A DNA stretch of 64,000 nt. Source: Cantharellus purpuraceus (lineage: Eukaryota > Basidiomycota > Agaricomycetes > Cantharellales > Hydnaceae). Shown here one piece after another: positions 1 through 11,690 of the stretch. The stretch lies in contig JALBUN010000001.1 of assembly GCA_025174535.1 (NCBI GenBank), positions 1 through 64,000 of the forward strand. Reading direction: 5' to 3'. Each line of letters starts with the position of its first letter. The first letter of the stretch is position 1. The notes under the pieces are model-generated. The model searched no databases. It saw only the letters and a program-made list of their open reading frames with translations, and had not been told where the DNA came from. Position numbers and translations under genes: made by a program.

Positions 1-2939
1 AGTGTTTTTGCGCCATAACACAGGTTTCATGTGTTCAGGGCATCTAGAATAGAAGTTTTCTCCAACGCGAGCAGCCATAGTGTGAGCCAGACGACTCTCT
101 GGTAGAGCCCATAGGTCTGTGAGGCAAGTGAACTATCCAGGAATATTGCCCTTATAATTCAGATATCACGCACCATCAACCTCCAGCGGCCGCGTGTATC
201 CCACCCACAATATTGGTGTGAGCCAATGAAATACAAGGCGAGAAACAGGGCTACAAAGTGTCGTTTCCAAATTCAGTTGCAACGGAAGCATAAATGACAT
301 ACGAGCTGTTTTGTTCTGGTATCTTAATGTCTCCTTTCGCGAAGCCAGGAGGTACTGGCTCAGGACGCCAGAGAGTGGCAAACGGATTATGTATGCGCAT
401 CTACAAGCCTTGGTGCTCTGGTATCAAGAAGGACAGCAAGAATCAATAAGTACCACGCTCTATGACTCTAGCTTCCCAAGTGTAGCTACCACATGTCATG
501 CCTGCCGCATGACGCGTCTCACGTTTTCATCTGTCTGGATGCTGATGTTGGAAAAACGCGCAAAAGGGGTACAGGGGTAACACGGACGTAGTGGTGGTTG
601 GGTTACAAACGCACGAGTAATTACCCAAGCAATCTAATTAAATAGAACCTCGGCAGTCTTATAACAGCTGAATGGAAGAGAAAGTCTTCGGATGATCTGT
701 CAGATCACGCGTTGATTGCGGCGCTTGCTGCGGAGCTGACATGACCAAGTGTTTCAATTGGTATTTGAAGCGTCTTCACGGAGGCCCCGGCTTTCCATCC
801 ACACATAGGAGGAATCGTCTGTAGACAACTAGACCTCGAAGAAACAAGACTGTGGAAGAAAACAGAAAGATGCATATGCAAACCATTCACCTTGGCGTTA
901 CGCGTGACTCATCATTGGACAAGTCCTCCACTGCAACTTTCCGGCTCCGCAAAAGCCGGAGTCGTCGCATATTTTAGCTTCAACGTACCGACTGCAATTG
1001 ATTTACAGCCAAGCCCTCGAGCTTCGAGAGCTACTCCTATCTCGAACAGACTGTAGGACAGTCGCGCCTGTCCCTCCACACTTTCTCGCACCCATCGAGC
1101 TTATCTCAGAGGATCGGCTAAGTGTCTCGAGGGGCCAATGCCTTTCGGGCACTTTCTCGATGAATTGTTGTCTCTATTCGAAGCGGTGGAATCAAAGGAC
1201 GTCTCAATGGATTGGCTGGAGAGAATACTGAACGCAGAATGTATGAAGCACTGGTACATAGGGTACTCATATTCTTCCCAATAATTCAGTATTCGAAAGT
1301 CGATGCAGTTGTCCAGTTGGCTCCCGACTTGCTGTTTGAAGATACTCACGCTCACAAACATCCCTCCCGAAGTTAGTGTATATCAATGCACCGTGCCGAA
1401 ACATACCGTGACCGGTGTCCAACATAGAGCCATGGGTTGTGATGAAAGTTCGTAGAGGGACAACTCTTTTCAGAAAACTGCATTAAATCCCCTGAAAGCG
1501 ACTCAATGAGCTCTCCACATATTTGTTGCTCATACGAGCACCCAATTCCACTGCACTCTTTGTCCCGGACAATATTTCACTTGCCCAGAAGAGTCTAGAA
1601 ATATCTGATCCTGCTCAAAGTTATGGTCCCCAATACTTCAATATTGCAAGAATTTTACATTATTCCATCACAAGATGTCTCCGCCACTTGCGCTTTGGCA
1701 TGCTACCTGTGCACCGATGCGTATGATCTCGAGCTAACGCATAGTTTTTCTCTATGACCACTGGCGAATCAAGGAGCCAGGCATACCGAAAGAAGAGGGT
1801 ATATATGCTTACTATGGGATTGCACGTTTTTCCGTGGCAACGATGTACTTGACCATGAGACTATCACGCACAAACCCAAGGGTAAGAGGCGGGCCTGCAA
1901 TACTTCGCAGATCTGCGTTTATAAGCATCAAACAGACAGAGTCTGGATGTTGTGGGCCGAACACTCACTTTATTCCACTCTTCCTGGGAATTATATATGT
2001 CAAGGCCATAGTTGGCGCGGGGGACGGTCAGATACCATCTCACCGACACTGTCCGCATCGTATATCATCTCACACAGTCTCGGCTCATCAGTCAGCCTAC
2101 TTCGAGTCAAATATCCTTCACAGCGATGTATCTATTAGCAATATCATTATCCCATGATGTTGATGGCCTGTACAGTCACAAGCCAATATTTGAGAAACAC
2201 TTCTAGCATCACATAACAGTGGATCATTGAAACCAATATAGTACATGCTAAATTGCCTAGCAATCAATAATTGCCACCGCCTTAATAGTGACTGTTCTTT
2301 CACCCGTTGATCTCACACAGCAAACAACGCTGAAATTCATGCGCCAGAGGATTTGCTAAGGTTGACAAATGAATAGTACTATACGCGCAAATACCTGATG
2401 CTGTAATGAGGAAGACGCACCGTATCTTCATTGGCATCTCAGTGTAAGGGGTGTTCGAAGTTCTTTTGCTATGTGCCAGTCCTTCACCGTGCTCTATGGC
2501 TATGTCTTGCATTGCATATTTAGACTCGCTAAGATCGGGTGTTCCTGCAAGGTATAGCTTCCTCAGAGCACGGATTCATATGCTGCCTCTCGGACGGTGA
2601 AGATGGTTTCATGAGGAATGCCTCAGACATACCTCACCTCTCCGTTGATTGGCTCCAGTGATACTTGAGAGATTTTTGATTGGTCTCTGGTACTATGTTC
2701 AACTTCAAGCTCTCACCGTAACACAAGATCGCCACCTCCTGCACTGTGTTTTGGTATGCAAGTTTGTCCAGTTTTTCGTTGCACAGTAGCATCATTACTG
2801 TGTGAATGTGACAAGCTCGAGGATGTAGGAAGCCCAAGTACGCGTTGGCAACGGGGCGCCCTTATCCCGGCAATCGCCGACAACGGACTCATCTCTCCAC
2901 TGTACCAAGTAGACACTCCAATCTTTAAATCCTACAATA
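1..2939. other. No supported gene; AT-rich flank with short frames only
   Basis: I read both strands and found no domain, no convincing chain of exons and no repeat that recurs elsewhere in the window. Frames are short and of mixed composition. The best candidate is the small frame at 1138-1284, listed separately. The last part should hold the promoter and 5' leader of the profilin gene that starts at 2940. Confidence 0.5.
1138..1284 (+). CDS. Small unassigned ORF, 48 aa, acidic and helical-looking
   Basis: An ATG at 1138 opens a 48-codon frame ending in TAA at 1282-1284. The peptide has a heptad-like spacing of Leu, Phe and Val with several acidic residues (FLDELLSLFEAVESKD), which looks like coding sequence more than random translation. 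It could be a surviving exon of a decayed gene. I do not recognise the family, no splice partner was convincing, and no function is proposed. Confidence 0.2.
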   Translation: MPFGHFLDELLSLFEAVESKDVSMDWLERILNAECMKHWYIGYSYSSQ

Positions 2940-3536
2940 ATGTCCTGGCAAAGTAGGTATATTATCATTTTTCGCACCTCAAATCTGAACACCTGCTGCA
3001 GCATACGTTGACACAAATCTCGTCGGCACTGGTAAGATTGCTAAAGCCGCCATCCTTGGCCAGAGCGGTGGCGTCTGGGCTTCAAGCGCAGCTTACACAG
3101 TGCGGTTTTGCTCTCTATTTGCACCAATCGCTCTTGGCTCAACCGCCTGCCCTTTCGCTTTTGGATGCGCCTACTGTCCATCTGCTGCACTCCTTGCCCC
3201 CCTCACTAGCTCTCACAGGATGAGCAGAATGCTGCCATCGCTGCGTTCGGCAAGCCTGACGAAACACAAGTGAATGGAATTCGTCTTGGAGGGCAGAAAT
3301 TTTTCACCATTCAGGCTGGAGAACGATCAATCTACGGGAAAAAAGCCGTGTGTTTCGTTCATTTTCGCGTTCATTATTTATTTGACCATGTGCCCGACTC
3401 ATAGGGCGACGGCTGTCTGCTTGTAAAGACCAAGCAGGCCATCCTTGTTGCTGAATACATTGCACCAATCCAAGCTGCCGAAGCGACACCTATCGTCGAA
3501 AGCTTAGCGGACTATCTCATTAGTGTGGGCTACTAG
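2940..3536 (+). CDS. Profilin (actin monomer-binding protein)
   Basis: Profilin binds G-actin, poly-proline proteins and phosphoinositides and promotes actin filament turnover in the cytosol. Four exons splice cleanly: 2940-2952, 3002-3099, 3210-3347 and 3405-3536. They give 381 nt, that is 126 aa, the usual profilin length. The protein begins MSWQTYVDTNLVGTG, the classical N-terminal helix with Trp3 and the Tyr that pack against poly-proline. It continues with ILGQSGGVWA, then GGQKFFTIQAGERSIYGKK, and ends in the C-terminal helix ADYLISVGY. Exon 1 is only 13 nt, so an automatic caller may miss it. The acceptor at 3209 (CTAG) is preferred over 3218 because it restores LSQ and the family length. 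Every conserved profilin block is present and the gene looks intact. Neighbours are unrelated housekeeping genes. Confidence 0.96.
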
Positions 3537-4741
3537 GTACGACGTCAGAAACCTCTACCATTTATTAAGAAAAAATGGGTTTCTCAATGTGTCCCATAGC
3601 CATTACGTTCCATTTTGTTCTCATCATAATGATCCGAGGCAGAGAGTTCATGACAATTTTCAATAATGAGGACGTGGAATGTGGCAAGTTTAGAGGAGAT
3701 CTCCAGTGTCTATCAACGATTTGTGTATCGCAGTGGCTCCAGGAAACGAACACGTATTCTTCGAGTGTCTATACAGGCATTGGTAAGAAGCTGTTGGGGT
3801 GAACACATTGTACTCGTTGAGCTCCTCTCGATATGCATCATTTTTTCGATTAATTTCTTGTCCAGCTTACGTACCACTTGACTGAAAATGACAATACTTC
3901 AAGGTGCCAATGCAGTGACCGTAGCATTCTCGCCCACATTCCCTATCGCTTCTTTAACTGCAGTCTCGCGTGACTCGAGCCTTCGTAGCTGCGAATATTC
4001 TGTTAGATAAGCACGAATTAAATTCGTTCTACTTAAGGTAAAAAATGATGGAAGCGCCATCAATCCCGAGAACGATTCTCATCTAGATCAGAGATTTCTC
4101 TTTTCAACTGTTAATCTCGCTTCGCAGCTCCACCAACTGGTTCGGCACTTCGTTATACTCGCTTCTCCGACAGTTGACACGCTGCGAAGCGCGGTGTAGT
4201 GGTTTCTATAGCCTAGCTGCCAGTCACAAGGAAGGGTCTACTGCAAATGAAATATATGAAAACACGCAGGGTCAGAGCAGAGTCTAACGAAGTCTAACTT
4301 AATGACGCGAAAGATACAAGCCATATTTGTACATCACCATTCAAAGCACGCACGATCGACTTTGCTTCGTTATAAGTAACGAACTTGCCAGAAGGTGGCA
4401 GGGTTAATTTCACCTCCAGTTCTCTTGCCTCAGTCATTGTACACAAATGCCTGATCCTATTACAGTAATCGAAGTCGGGTCTAATTTTCCGCTTGAGACG
4501 AATCTGCCCCAAAGCGGATACATACATTAGATGAAGTCGGGTGCCGTGGTGCCCTGCGGTATACCCATGGGAGGCAGGTACTTAGGCGCTGACGCGTGAC
4601 TGTGATGCCGAGCTTGACAAACCTAATCGACGTGACACCGCCTTTGCACGCAAAGGATAATACATATAGGCCTTTCAACCTGACCCCTCCCATCATCCCG
4701 TATATCTTCCAATTAGTGAATAGGTAACGAGTTATAACGCA
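3537..4741. other. Intergenic region between profilin and annexin
   Basis: This should hold the profilin 3' UTR and the annexin promoter. A minus-strand frame near 4294-4527 contains a short plausible stretch (EARELEVKLTLPPSGKF) but has no recognisable domain or splice partners. I see no repeat or RNA gene. Confidence 0.4.
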
Positions 4742-6914
4742 ATGTCGTATCCGAATCAGTACCCCCCGCCGACGGGTCAGTATGGTGGATATCCGCCACC
4801 TCAACAGCAGCAACAATGGGGTCAGCCTCCGCCTCAGGGTGCATATGGCGGGTGTGTGGAGGATAGTTCCAAGAAGGAGCGACGCAGTATTGACTGATAG
4901 TAGATATCCGCCGGCGCCGCCACAGCAAGGAGCTTATCCACCGTATGGGGGCGGGTAAGTACAGGCAATCACTGCTCAAGCTGGGTTTGCACGCTAATTT
5001 TGGCCTTTGAAGATATGCGCCTCCTCCTGGAGGACCTCAACAAGGAGGGTGTGTCTTGAGATATATATTCGTAAGCGCCCGGATAATAAAGCCTTCCAAT
5101 GCAGATACGCAGTACCTCCTGGACCCCCTCCTCCGCAACAAGGAGGGTACGTCATTTTCAAAGACATGCATAAGAATGACGCATGACGTACCATTAGGTA
5201 CACACCTTCCAGTGTTCCTCCTGCCTTCCAGCAACCGGGTTACAACCCACCCTACATGGCGTATGTGCACTTCTCCCATTCACATTAATGCTTTAATCAA
5301 GATTCAACAACGCTCAGACCCCCACCGCCAGGACAGGCGTATCCGCCACCAAGTCAGCCATATGGCGCACCGCCAGCTGCGCCACAAGGATACGGTGCAC
5401 CACCAGTTGCTCAGCAGCCTTATGGAGGATATCCCGCTCAACAAGGCCCGCTGATGTATCTCGGCGTTCCTATCCCACCGCCCCCACCAGCCCCCCCTAT
5501 GTCAGGTTCTCTTCCCGGGTTTGACGCACAGAGAGCCGCGGAGAGCGTTCGAAAGGCCATGAGGGTTGGTCAAGCCATGAACTCTCGCCCTAGGTCGCTC
5601 TGTATCTTACACGCTGACCATACTTATAGGGTTTCGGGACTGACGAGGCTGCGCTGACGAGTGTGATCGCACCCCTTGACGCGTTCCAGGTGGATGCACT
5701 GAGAAGGACGTTTGAGGCTACTACTGGTAAAAGTTTGGTCAAGACTGTCAGTGGTTTCCTCCTTCCTAGTCTGTTGGACAGTACGTTAAGTATGCGGGGC
5801 AGATTGAGAAGGAAACATCGTCATGGTATGAGAATAGTCTACGGGCGAAGGTGCTTGGACCTGTGCTTTTTGATTGCTGGCTCATTAACCGGTGCGTATG
5901 CCGCATTTTCTGACATTGGTAGAACTAATTTATTCTACAGCGCTTGTGCAGGGGGTGGGACGCACGAAGACATTCTCAGCGGTATGTACATGCACCAATG
6001 GCGTCATAATTCTCAGAACTTGACATTGCCACGATCAGAAATTCTTCTGGATAGAACAAACGGTACGTTATTTGATCGAACCTCGCGTTATTCACTCTAA
6101 CAACCTTGTCCCAGGTGAAATACAAACCCTCAAAGCTGCATACCACGCCACCTACCGTCGTGATCTCTCTTCCGTCATTCGCTCTGACCTATCTGGGAAG
6201 ACCGAGCGACTTTTCAACATGGCACTCGTAGGCAACAGAGAAGAGGGCGAATACGTCGACCAGGCACGCGTACAAGCTGACGTGCAGTCATTGTACAGAG
6301 CTGGCCAGGGTCAGATAGGGACAGATGAGATCACCATGTGAGTCCTGCGCGCGAAACGAATGCTCCTGTGTCGAAACACAGTCTCACTGTTTCGTTGCAG
6401 ATGTGGTATCATCGTTTCTCGCTCGCCTGCACACCTACGTGCACTCGCGCACGCTTATCCACAAGCACACAGACGAAAACTTTCCAAAGGTATACCATCC
6501 ACTATATACAAGTGTTTGCTCGTAATGGCCAGAGCTGATGTTTCCATCGTTTTAGCAATTGATCGCGAGTTCTCGGGACACATGGACGAGGCTTTGCAGT
6601 TTGTGGCAAAGGGTGCTGAAGGCGATGGATACGGGGTGCATCGTGACGTCGAGCTAATCGAAGAGTCTATGAAAGGTATGGGAACGAAAGACGAACGTCT
6701 CAGTAAGTCGCCTATGCAGCATACATTCCATAATTTCATTACGTTTCCTTCTGTGACAGTTTACCGTGTTATCCGAGCACACTGGAATCGTCCAAGATTC
6801 CAAGCCATCAAGCAGACGTTCCACCAGAAGTACGGCAAGACCTTGATGGCAAGGGTCAGAGGAGAGACAAATGGGGACTACAGGGATTTCATGAGTGCCG
6901 TTATCGGAAATTAG
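4742..6914 (+). CDS. Annexin with Pro/Gly/Tyr-rich N-terminal tail
   Basis: Annexins bind acidic phospholipid membranes in a calcium-dependent way and act in membrane trafficking and repair. The ATG at 4742 starts MSYPNQYPPPTGQYGG, followed by a long low-complexity tail of PPP, QQGG and YGAPP units. The tail is spread over small exons at 4904-4954, 5013-5048, 5105-5146 and 5198-5260, then a larger one from 5318. The annexin core follows. Repeat 1 has the calcium motif GFGTDE and then APLDAFQVDALRRTFEATTG. Repeat 2 carries LKAAYHATYRRDLSSVIRSD. Repeat 3 has GQIGTDE, and repeat 4 has KGMGTKDE and ends FMSAVIGN with a stop at 6912-6914. The core is interrupted by several introns (near 5614-5632, 5750-5940, 6060-6115, 6335-6400, 6495-6555 and 6702-6760). 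All four repeats are recognisable and the reading frame appears intact. The extended proline-rich tail is common in fungal annexins. Confidence 0.93.
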
Positions 6915-7172
6915 TATGCTGGCTTCGTCAAAGGCGATCGATTGGATGTGCAAATTAGTTTTATTCCGCTCGAATTATGTGTACGACCAAGGCTTCTGTG
7001 GAGAATTGGCTTGTTTTTTTTATTGATAACAGTGAATGCTGCTTCCTTTAAGGCGCGTGAAACTTGATAGCTATAATCATAGTGCCGTCCATACGAGTCG
7101 CTTTTCATCAATTGAAGGATCTTGCCTGCTGAGACCTCTTTGCTGGACGTGGACATAGTGCAGAAATGGTGT

Positions 7173-8142
7173 CTATAGGAGACCTGAAAAGCCAAGAAGG
7201 TCGGTCACTCCCCACTCAAGACTGCGAAAGGCATCGCTCTGTTCCTTCCCAGTCATGCCTATTCTACCACGCCACTGATATCGATTAGGACCAGTCAAAA
7301 GAGACGGGGTTATCGGAATTTCCTCCAAAGACCGGACGTAGTGTTCTATAAGATGGGGAAGATCTTTGGATTCCATATTCCCATACCAGTCGCCATGAGG
7401 AAAGACAAGCAAATTGGGAGCATTTCTAGAGTAGAGGTATCCTCAGACTCCCAAGTGGCTGAGTCGGAGGGATAAAATACCCACTTGTGACCACCGACAT
7501 GGCCTACCTCAGCAACTCGTGACTTACCTTGATGGTCCAAAAGCATCCCACGGCCACCGAGTTCCTTTCTGAGATCACTAACAAGCTCACCACCTCGAAC
7601 TCCACACCTGCAGTCTCGGCTCATATGTGTGCAGATGTAAAAATATGGACCAGAGGCCGCCATATCTTCTTCACACTCGGCGGCGGAGCTCGTGTTTCGG
7701 AAAGCCGATTCCACGACTTCTCCCGCATTTCGCATAGAAATTGATGGGATATCGACGCGATTGCAGACTTCTTGCGAGCCAGTCTTCTGCCATAGCGTCG
7801 CGCTGTAGGCTTCTTCTGACTGCCGGGCAGCGCCAGCTGGTTGTTCTCCCAGCCAACAAAAGTTGACAAGGCCATGGCTTTCATGAAGTCTTCTCTTACA
7901 TTCGAGATATAGGCGAGACGTGAATGTCGAAGCCCATTAGAAAGGAGGATCACGAGCGTGGATGATGAGATATGAAGTATGATATGGGACAGTCCCTGCG
8001 AGACAGGTGGATCGAGGGGGACGAGGGAAGAGAGATGTACTGGTAGGAGGCGATGTTGAAGTGTAGTGACAAACCTTTACAGGTTTTAGACACCGAGCAG
8101 CTTTGGCTCGCTGCAGCATGACGGAATGTCGGCTGTCACCAT
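7173..8142 (-). CDS. Sucrase/ferredoxin-like (Apd1-type) [2Fe-2S] protein
   Basis: Apd1-type proteins have a thioredoxin-like fold and bind a [2Fe-2S] cluster through two Cys and two His. The last exon, 7173-7425, holds NLLVFPHGDWYGN and WRGRIGMTGKEQ, both typical of the family C-terminus. A 59-nt intron (7426-7484) joins it to an exon carrying ICTHMSRDCRCG, the Cys-x-Cys cluster ligands, and VGHVGGHK, the His-x3-His ligands. Upstream in the same frame come SYSATLW-like text and VDIPSIS. The start ATG at 8142 (MVTADIPSCCSEPK) fits the family's Cys-rich beginning, but the two or three introns between about 7880 and 8090 are not resolved, so the N-terminal 60 residues are uncertain. In yeast, Apd1 loss gives drug and hydroxyurea sensitivity. 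A role here in redox or drug tolerance is inference. Confidence 0.85.
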
Positions 8143-8297
8143 GGTATTGGATCTTCCTATAGAACCCAGGGATTCGGCTCTACGCAGTGACTTACCGCCA
8201 CGTGCAATAGAGATCTAGGTGCAATCTAGCCAGCCAAGTGTTATGTACATAAAATCGGCAGAACGGACCTCAAATTTTTACGCTTAGAATTTCACTT

Positions 8298-9682
8298 ATG
8301 GAAGACACCATCAGCGAGAACGCCTCGTTCGCTGGAAGCTACCGTGCCAAAGCAGAACCAATAACGCTCGACATCACGTACGATGATCCTGAGCTTCATT
8401 CCCTTGTATCTGTCACGTCTAGCGAGCGGGATAATGAAAACCTAAGGGATAGTCTCATGCAGGGTCGTTTGAGGATCGATCTTTGGGCTCTCGGACTCCC
8501 CGCGCCTGATGAAATAACAAGTCTCTGCACAGTAGACAATCACTGCCTCTGTGTTCAAGCAGTTGTAACATGTAATGAGATGGTAAACAATGTTTCACTT
8601 GATGTGAGTCTCACTGATTAGCGAGCCATAGGACCTGTCATCGCTGTCGGATCCTACGAACAAGTATTGTCAACAACTCAAAATGTGTGAATCTGCTTAA
8701 TGTTCGGTCTGGGATTTGTCTTGACTTCTTCCATTTCCAGAAAGAGCATCACCATTGTGCAGAGGTATGTACATCACTAGTTTCATGATATCCTCAGTTG
8801 TATCAATCTCTCAGATCTCCACGTCCAAACCTTGCTGCCTCCGATCGGGAGTCACCTATCACGACGGTGTACGATTATTATCGCCGCTCTCATCTTCAAG
8901 GAGGCCCTTCCCCCTGCACCCCACTCGCTTCTATACTTCCATTCGTCCCAATCTCAACATGGGAACTAAATAAAAAGGATTCAAGGTCCATCGTTGATCA
9001 TATGCGTGCCATTGATGCACCTCGTAAAGACTGGGACGGACTAGAAAAGAAGTTATTTGCTACGGAACTTGAACTTGCACTCCAGACTCGGAGACTCAGA
9101 GACGCCCAGCGCGAGCTACAGCAATGTCAGGCACAGGTAAACAAGCTTGCATCACAGCTCAAAGGCGAGGAACACGAGCCCGTTTCGGCCGAAGGACGAT
9201 TCGGAGAGGGCGCAGGGGTGACAGCAACGGCATCTGCAGATCATGCTGCCGAGCATTCAGTCGCGAATGAGAGCCACGCATCCAAAGCCCTAGAAGCTCA
9301 GGAGATTGCGGGAGATGACTATAAGTCTGAGCTTCAGTCGTGTGTTAGATGCGAGCTACGAAGTCATTCAGCCATGTTATCTGAGCTGCATCTTCATGCG
9401 ATGGAGCTTCGAGTTAGCATGTTTGAGCGTAGGCAGACTGAGACTGAGAGTCATGCTGTGCGATTGTTTGATGCTCTACAATCGGAAAGAAGGTTGAGGC
9501 TGGGATTAGAGGCTGAGTTAGTTGCGGAAAGGCACAAACGACGGGGCGCCGAGGCAATGGCAGAAGCGATCGCGGGTGAGGCAAGATGGCCCTTCATCAT
9601 GCCCGACATGCTCGACATCTTCTTGAAACTAGAGGGTATGGTGGAAGAGGTGAATCGTGAAAGTAAAGAGGTTAAACCATGA
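8298..9682 (+). CDS. Coiled-coil hypothetical protein, about 390 aa, spliced
   Basis: Two long frames probably form one gene. Exon 1, 8298-8603, begins MEDTISENASFAGSY and ends at a good donor (GTGAGT at 8604). The second frame runs from about 8798 to the stop at 9680-9682. A mini-exon at 8741-8764 between a strong acceptor (TTTCCAG) and a strong donor (GTATGT) may lie between them. From about 9020 the protein is Leu/Glu/Gln/Arg-rich with heptad spacing (LEKKLFATELELALQTRRL), and a second such stretch lies near 9480-9560. This predicts two coiled-coil segments separated by an Ala/Glu/His-rich linker. I recognise no catalytic domain. It is convergent with the UBR7-like gene, with only 62 nt between the two stop codons. 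Exon junctions in the middle are tentative. Confidence 0.6.
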
Positions 9683-9744
9683 TGTGATCCACGATACAAA
9701 TACATGCTTGTTAATCTAAATTTGAACATACGTACAGTCTCATG

Positions 9745-11384
9745 TTATCCCTTTGCTGTTTGGGTTTTTGTCTCGAAAAATTCACGAACATCCTCTTCTC
9801 GAACAATCCGACCATCTTGCGCAAAGGGGCGCAGATAGTTCATTAGTTCGTCTCTACAAGACGAATAGTCAGCGATCATGATGGGAACTGGGCAGGGATA
9901 GGGGAGGGGGCAAGAAAAAACCACGGTATTGAAGTAAAATCCAAGCAGGTGATTTTTTAAGACCTACCGCATGACGTTGTATGCCCTGATTCCGTCAATG
10001 GCACGGTCCCTGGGAAGATTCAATAGTGCACGCATACCCAATTCTTCAAGTGACACTCCTGCGGGCAATTAGATGGCGTAAAATCATATTTACCAAATAC
10101 CAAAGTGACGTACCAGAGTCAGGGTCCTCAGGCGGCTCGTACGTTTCTTCCTCCTCCAAAAGGCAATAGTGCTTTTGGAGAGATGAGAGGCACTTGATGA
10201 AACACATTCAAAGAAAAAGGGACTTGCGGGTTAAAGAAGAGATTACCTTGGGACATCTGCACCATCTTTCGCGCCATCCCTCCGTTAAAAAAATGTCTCC
10301 CTCTCCAATTGGTCCAATCGCTGTTTCTCCGGTGGCAGGACCTTGTGCAACTTGCCTGAGCAAGCGGTTTAAGACTTGTTGTGCAGCAGAATTTATGGGA
10401 GGTGCAAGACAGGGTGTGCAATATTTAGCTTGCGAGACCAGCGACTCTTCTTCTGACGAGCCAATGATCACTGAATCATCCTCTGTCCGAGGCCTCTTCA
10501 ATGTTCTCTCTTCGTTTCCGCCCACATCAAGTTCTCCGTCAGCACGGTCGCGCTTCCGATCTTGCTTCTCCCGGGATGCAACGGCCCCCGTCGACTCATC
10601 CTCACCATGAAGCACCTTCCACCGTGGATCAATGCCTCCCTCTTCAACCAAAGTGGCTGATTTGGTACCCTCCTCTGTGACGACCATCATTATGTTTGTT
10701 GTACCAGCCCATCTTCTTAGTGTCTCGTTTCCAAGCACACACGTTCCACAAATCAGTGAATCGTACGTGGAAGAAGGAAGAAGAGGAGACGGGAGGTCAT
10801 TCGACGCGTTTGAATCTATATCAGCCACATCATCCGACCCATCAGCTGGCGGATCTGGCGTCGAGGGTCGTTCATTCGGGCGGGTGCGGAGGTTGAGGCA
10901 AGATTCATGGTACCAATCTTCGCAGACCACGCACTGCACCATCGTCTCCCTTTCACGCTTGGCATCGTACGGTCTATGACACCTGCAAAACTTCCCTTGA
11001 AAGTTCTGACCGTACGTGTTGCTCTCGTTGCCCTCCACAACATCCTTGTGCAAAGTGCAGTCTGTATTACCCACGCGAGTAGGACAATCGCAGACAAAGG
11101 CGCGCTTTGGAAAAAGTTCTATTTGCTCTGAAATGGTGCCAGCGATGTTTGAGTCTTTAAATGCCCATAACAGGTCTAACATGGAATTCACCGTGATCTC
11201 CATGACATGCCACCGAACAGGCGGAGCATAGACCACGCGGTATAGCACAGGTAAGACAGAGATGAACAGCCTGCCTGATGGGTCCATGAGAATGTGTGCA
11301 TTTATCGAAAGAATGTGGCACAGCGAGGGCTGCTTCATGTACGAGCGAGGCTTCTGACGCGATGAGGGTACTGAGGGAAGCCAT
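9745..11384 (-). CDS. UBR7-type E3 ubiquitin ligase (UBR box and PHD finger)
   Basis: UBR7 (fission yeast Mlo2) is an N-recognin-like protein with a UBR box zinc domain and a PHD-like finger; the human protein has been linked to histone H2B ubiquitination. Five exons read in phase: 11384-11192, 11127-10247, 10192-10114, 10058-9968 and 9853-9745. Exon 1 gives HEAALAVPHSFDKCT, then GPIRQAVHLCLTCAIPRG and ACSVACHGDH. Splicing restores HEQIELFPKRAFVCDCPTR across the first 64-nt intron, exactly the UBR box. Exon 2 carries the PHD finger: FCRCHRPYDAKRE, then MVQCVVCEDWYHESCLNL. A Ser/Asp-rich linker with basic patches follows. The C-terminus has TYEPPEDPDSG, SLEELGMRAL and RDRAIDGIRAYNVMRDEL, conserved in UBR7 homologues. 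The ATG at 11384 is the first in frame after a stop. It is head to head with ATG12. Confidence 0.94.
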
Positions 11385-11690
11385 AAAGACTTATATGTCC
11401 AGAAAGAAAAATCAAGCGCAAAGCCTTCCAATGGTACAGAATTATTGTCAGAGAGCAACATATAGGAATCCAGTCCAGGTGCGACTCACGAGACCGGATA
11501 AACCGTAGCTCCTCTTTCGCTCTAGAAAGACGTGTTAGTCGCGCCCGCTAGGACTTGGAGATGGAACCTGGCTACAGTTTGTAAGTCGCTGAAGAGAACC
11601 ACTGTTTAAACGCTCTCGTAGCGTGGCACTGGTAGATGCACAGACTGCAGTCACGTCACACTGTGACCTCGTGACGTAACCTAGTTGAGG
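11385..11690. promoter_or_regulatory. Shared bidirectional promoter of UBR7-like gene and ATG12
   Basis: Only 306 nt separate the two divergent start codons, so both promoters must lie here or overlap the neighbouring 5' leaders. The interval contains no frame of note. Its right end carries paired CRE-like hexamers, listed separately. Confidence 0.6.
11652..11679. promoter_or_regulatory. Paired CRE/bZIP-like sites in inverted orientation
   Basis: ACGTCA at about 11654 and TGACGT at about 11672 face each other across the palindrome TCACACTGTGA. TGACGT half-sites are bound by ATF/CREB and related bZIP factors. They sit 12-38 nt before the ATG12 start codon, so they may lie in its leader. Regulatory use is inference. 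Confidence 0.35.

Noticed and set aside
10194..11131. Plus-strand frames of 138 and 115 codons
   Set aside because: They are antisense to the UBR7-like gene, whose spliced protein is clearly conserved.
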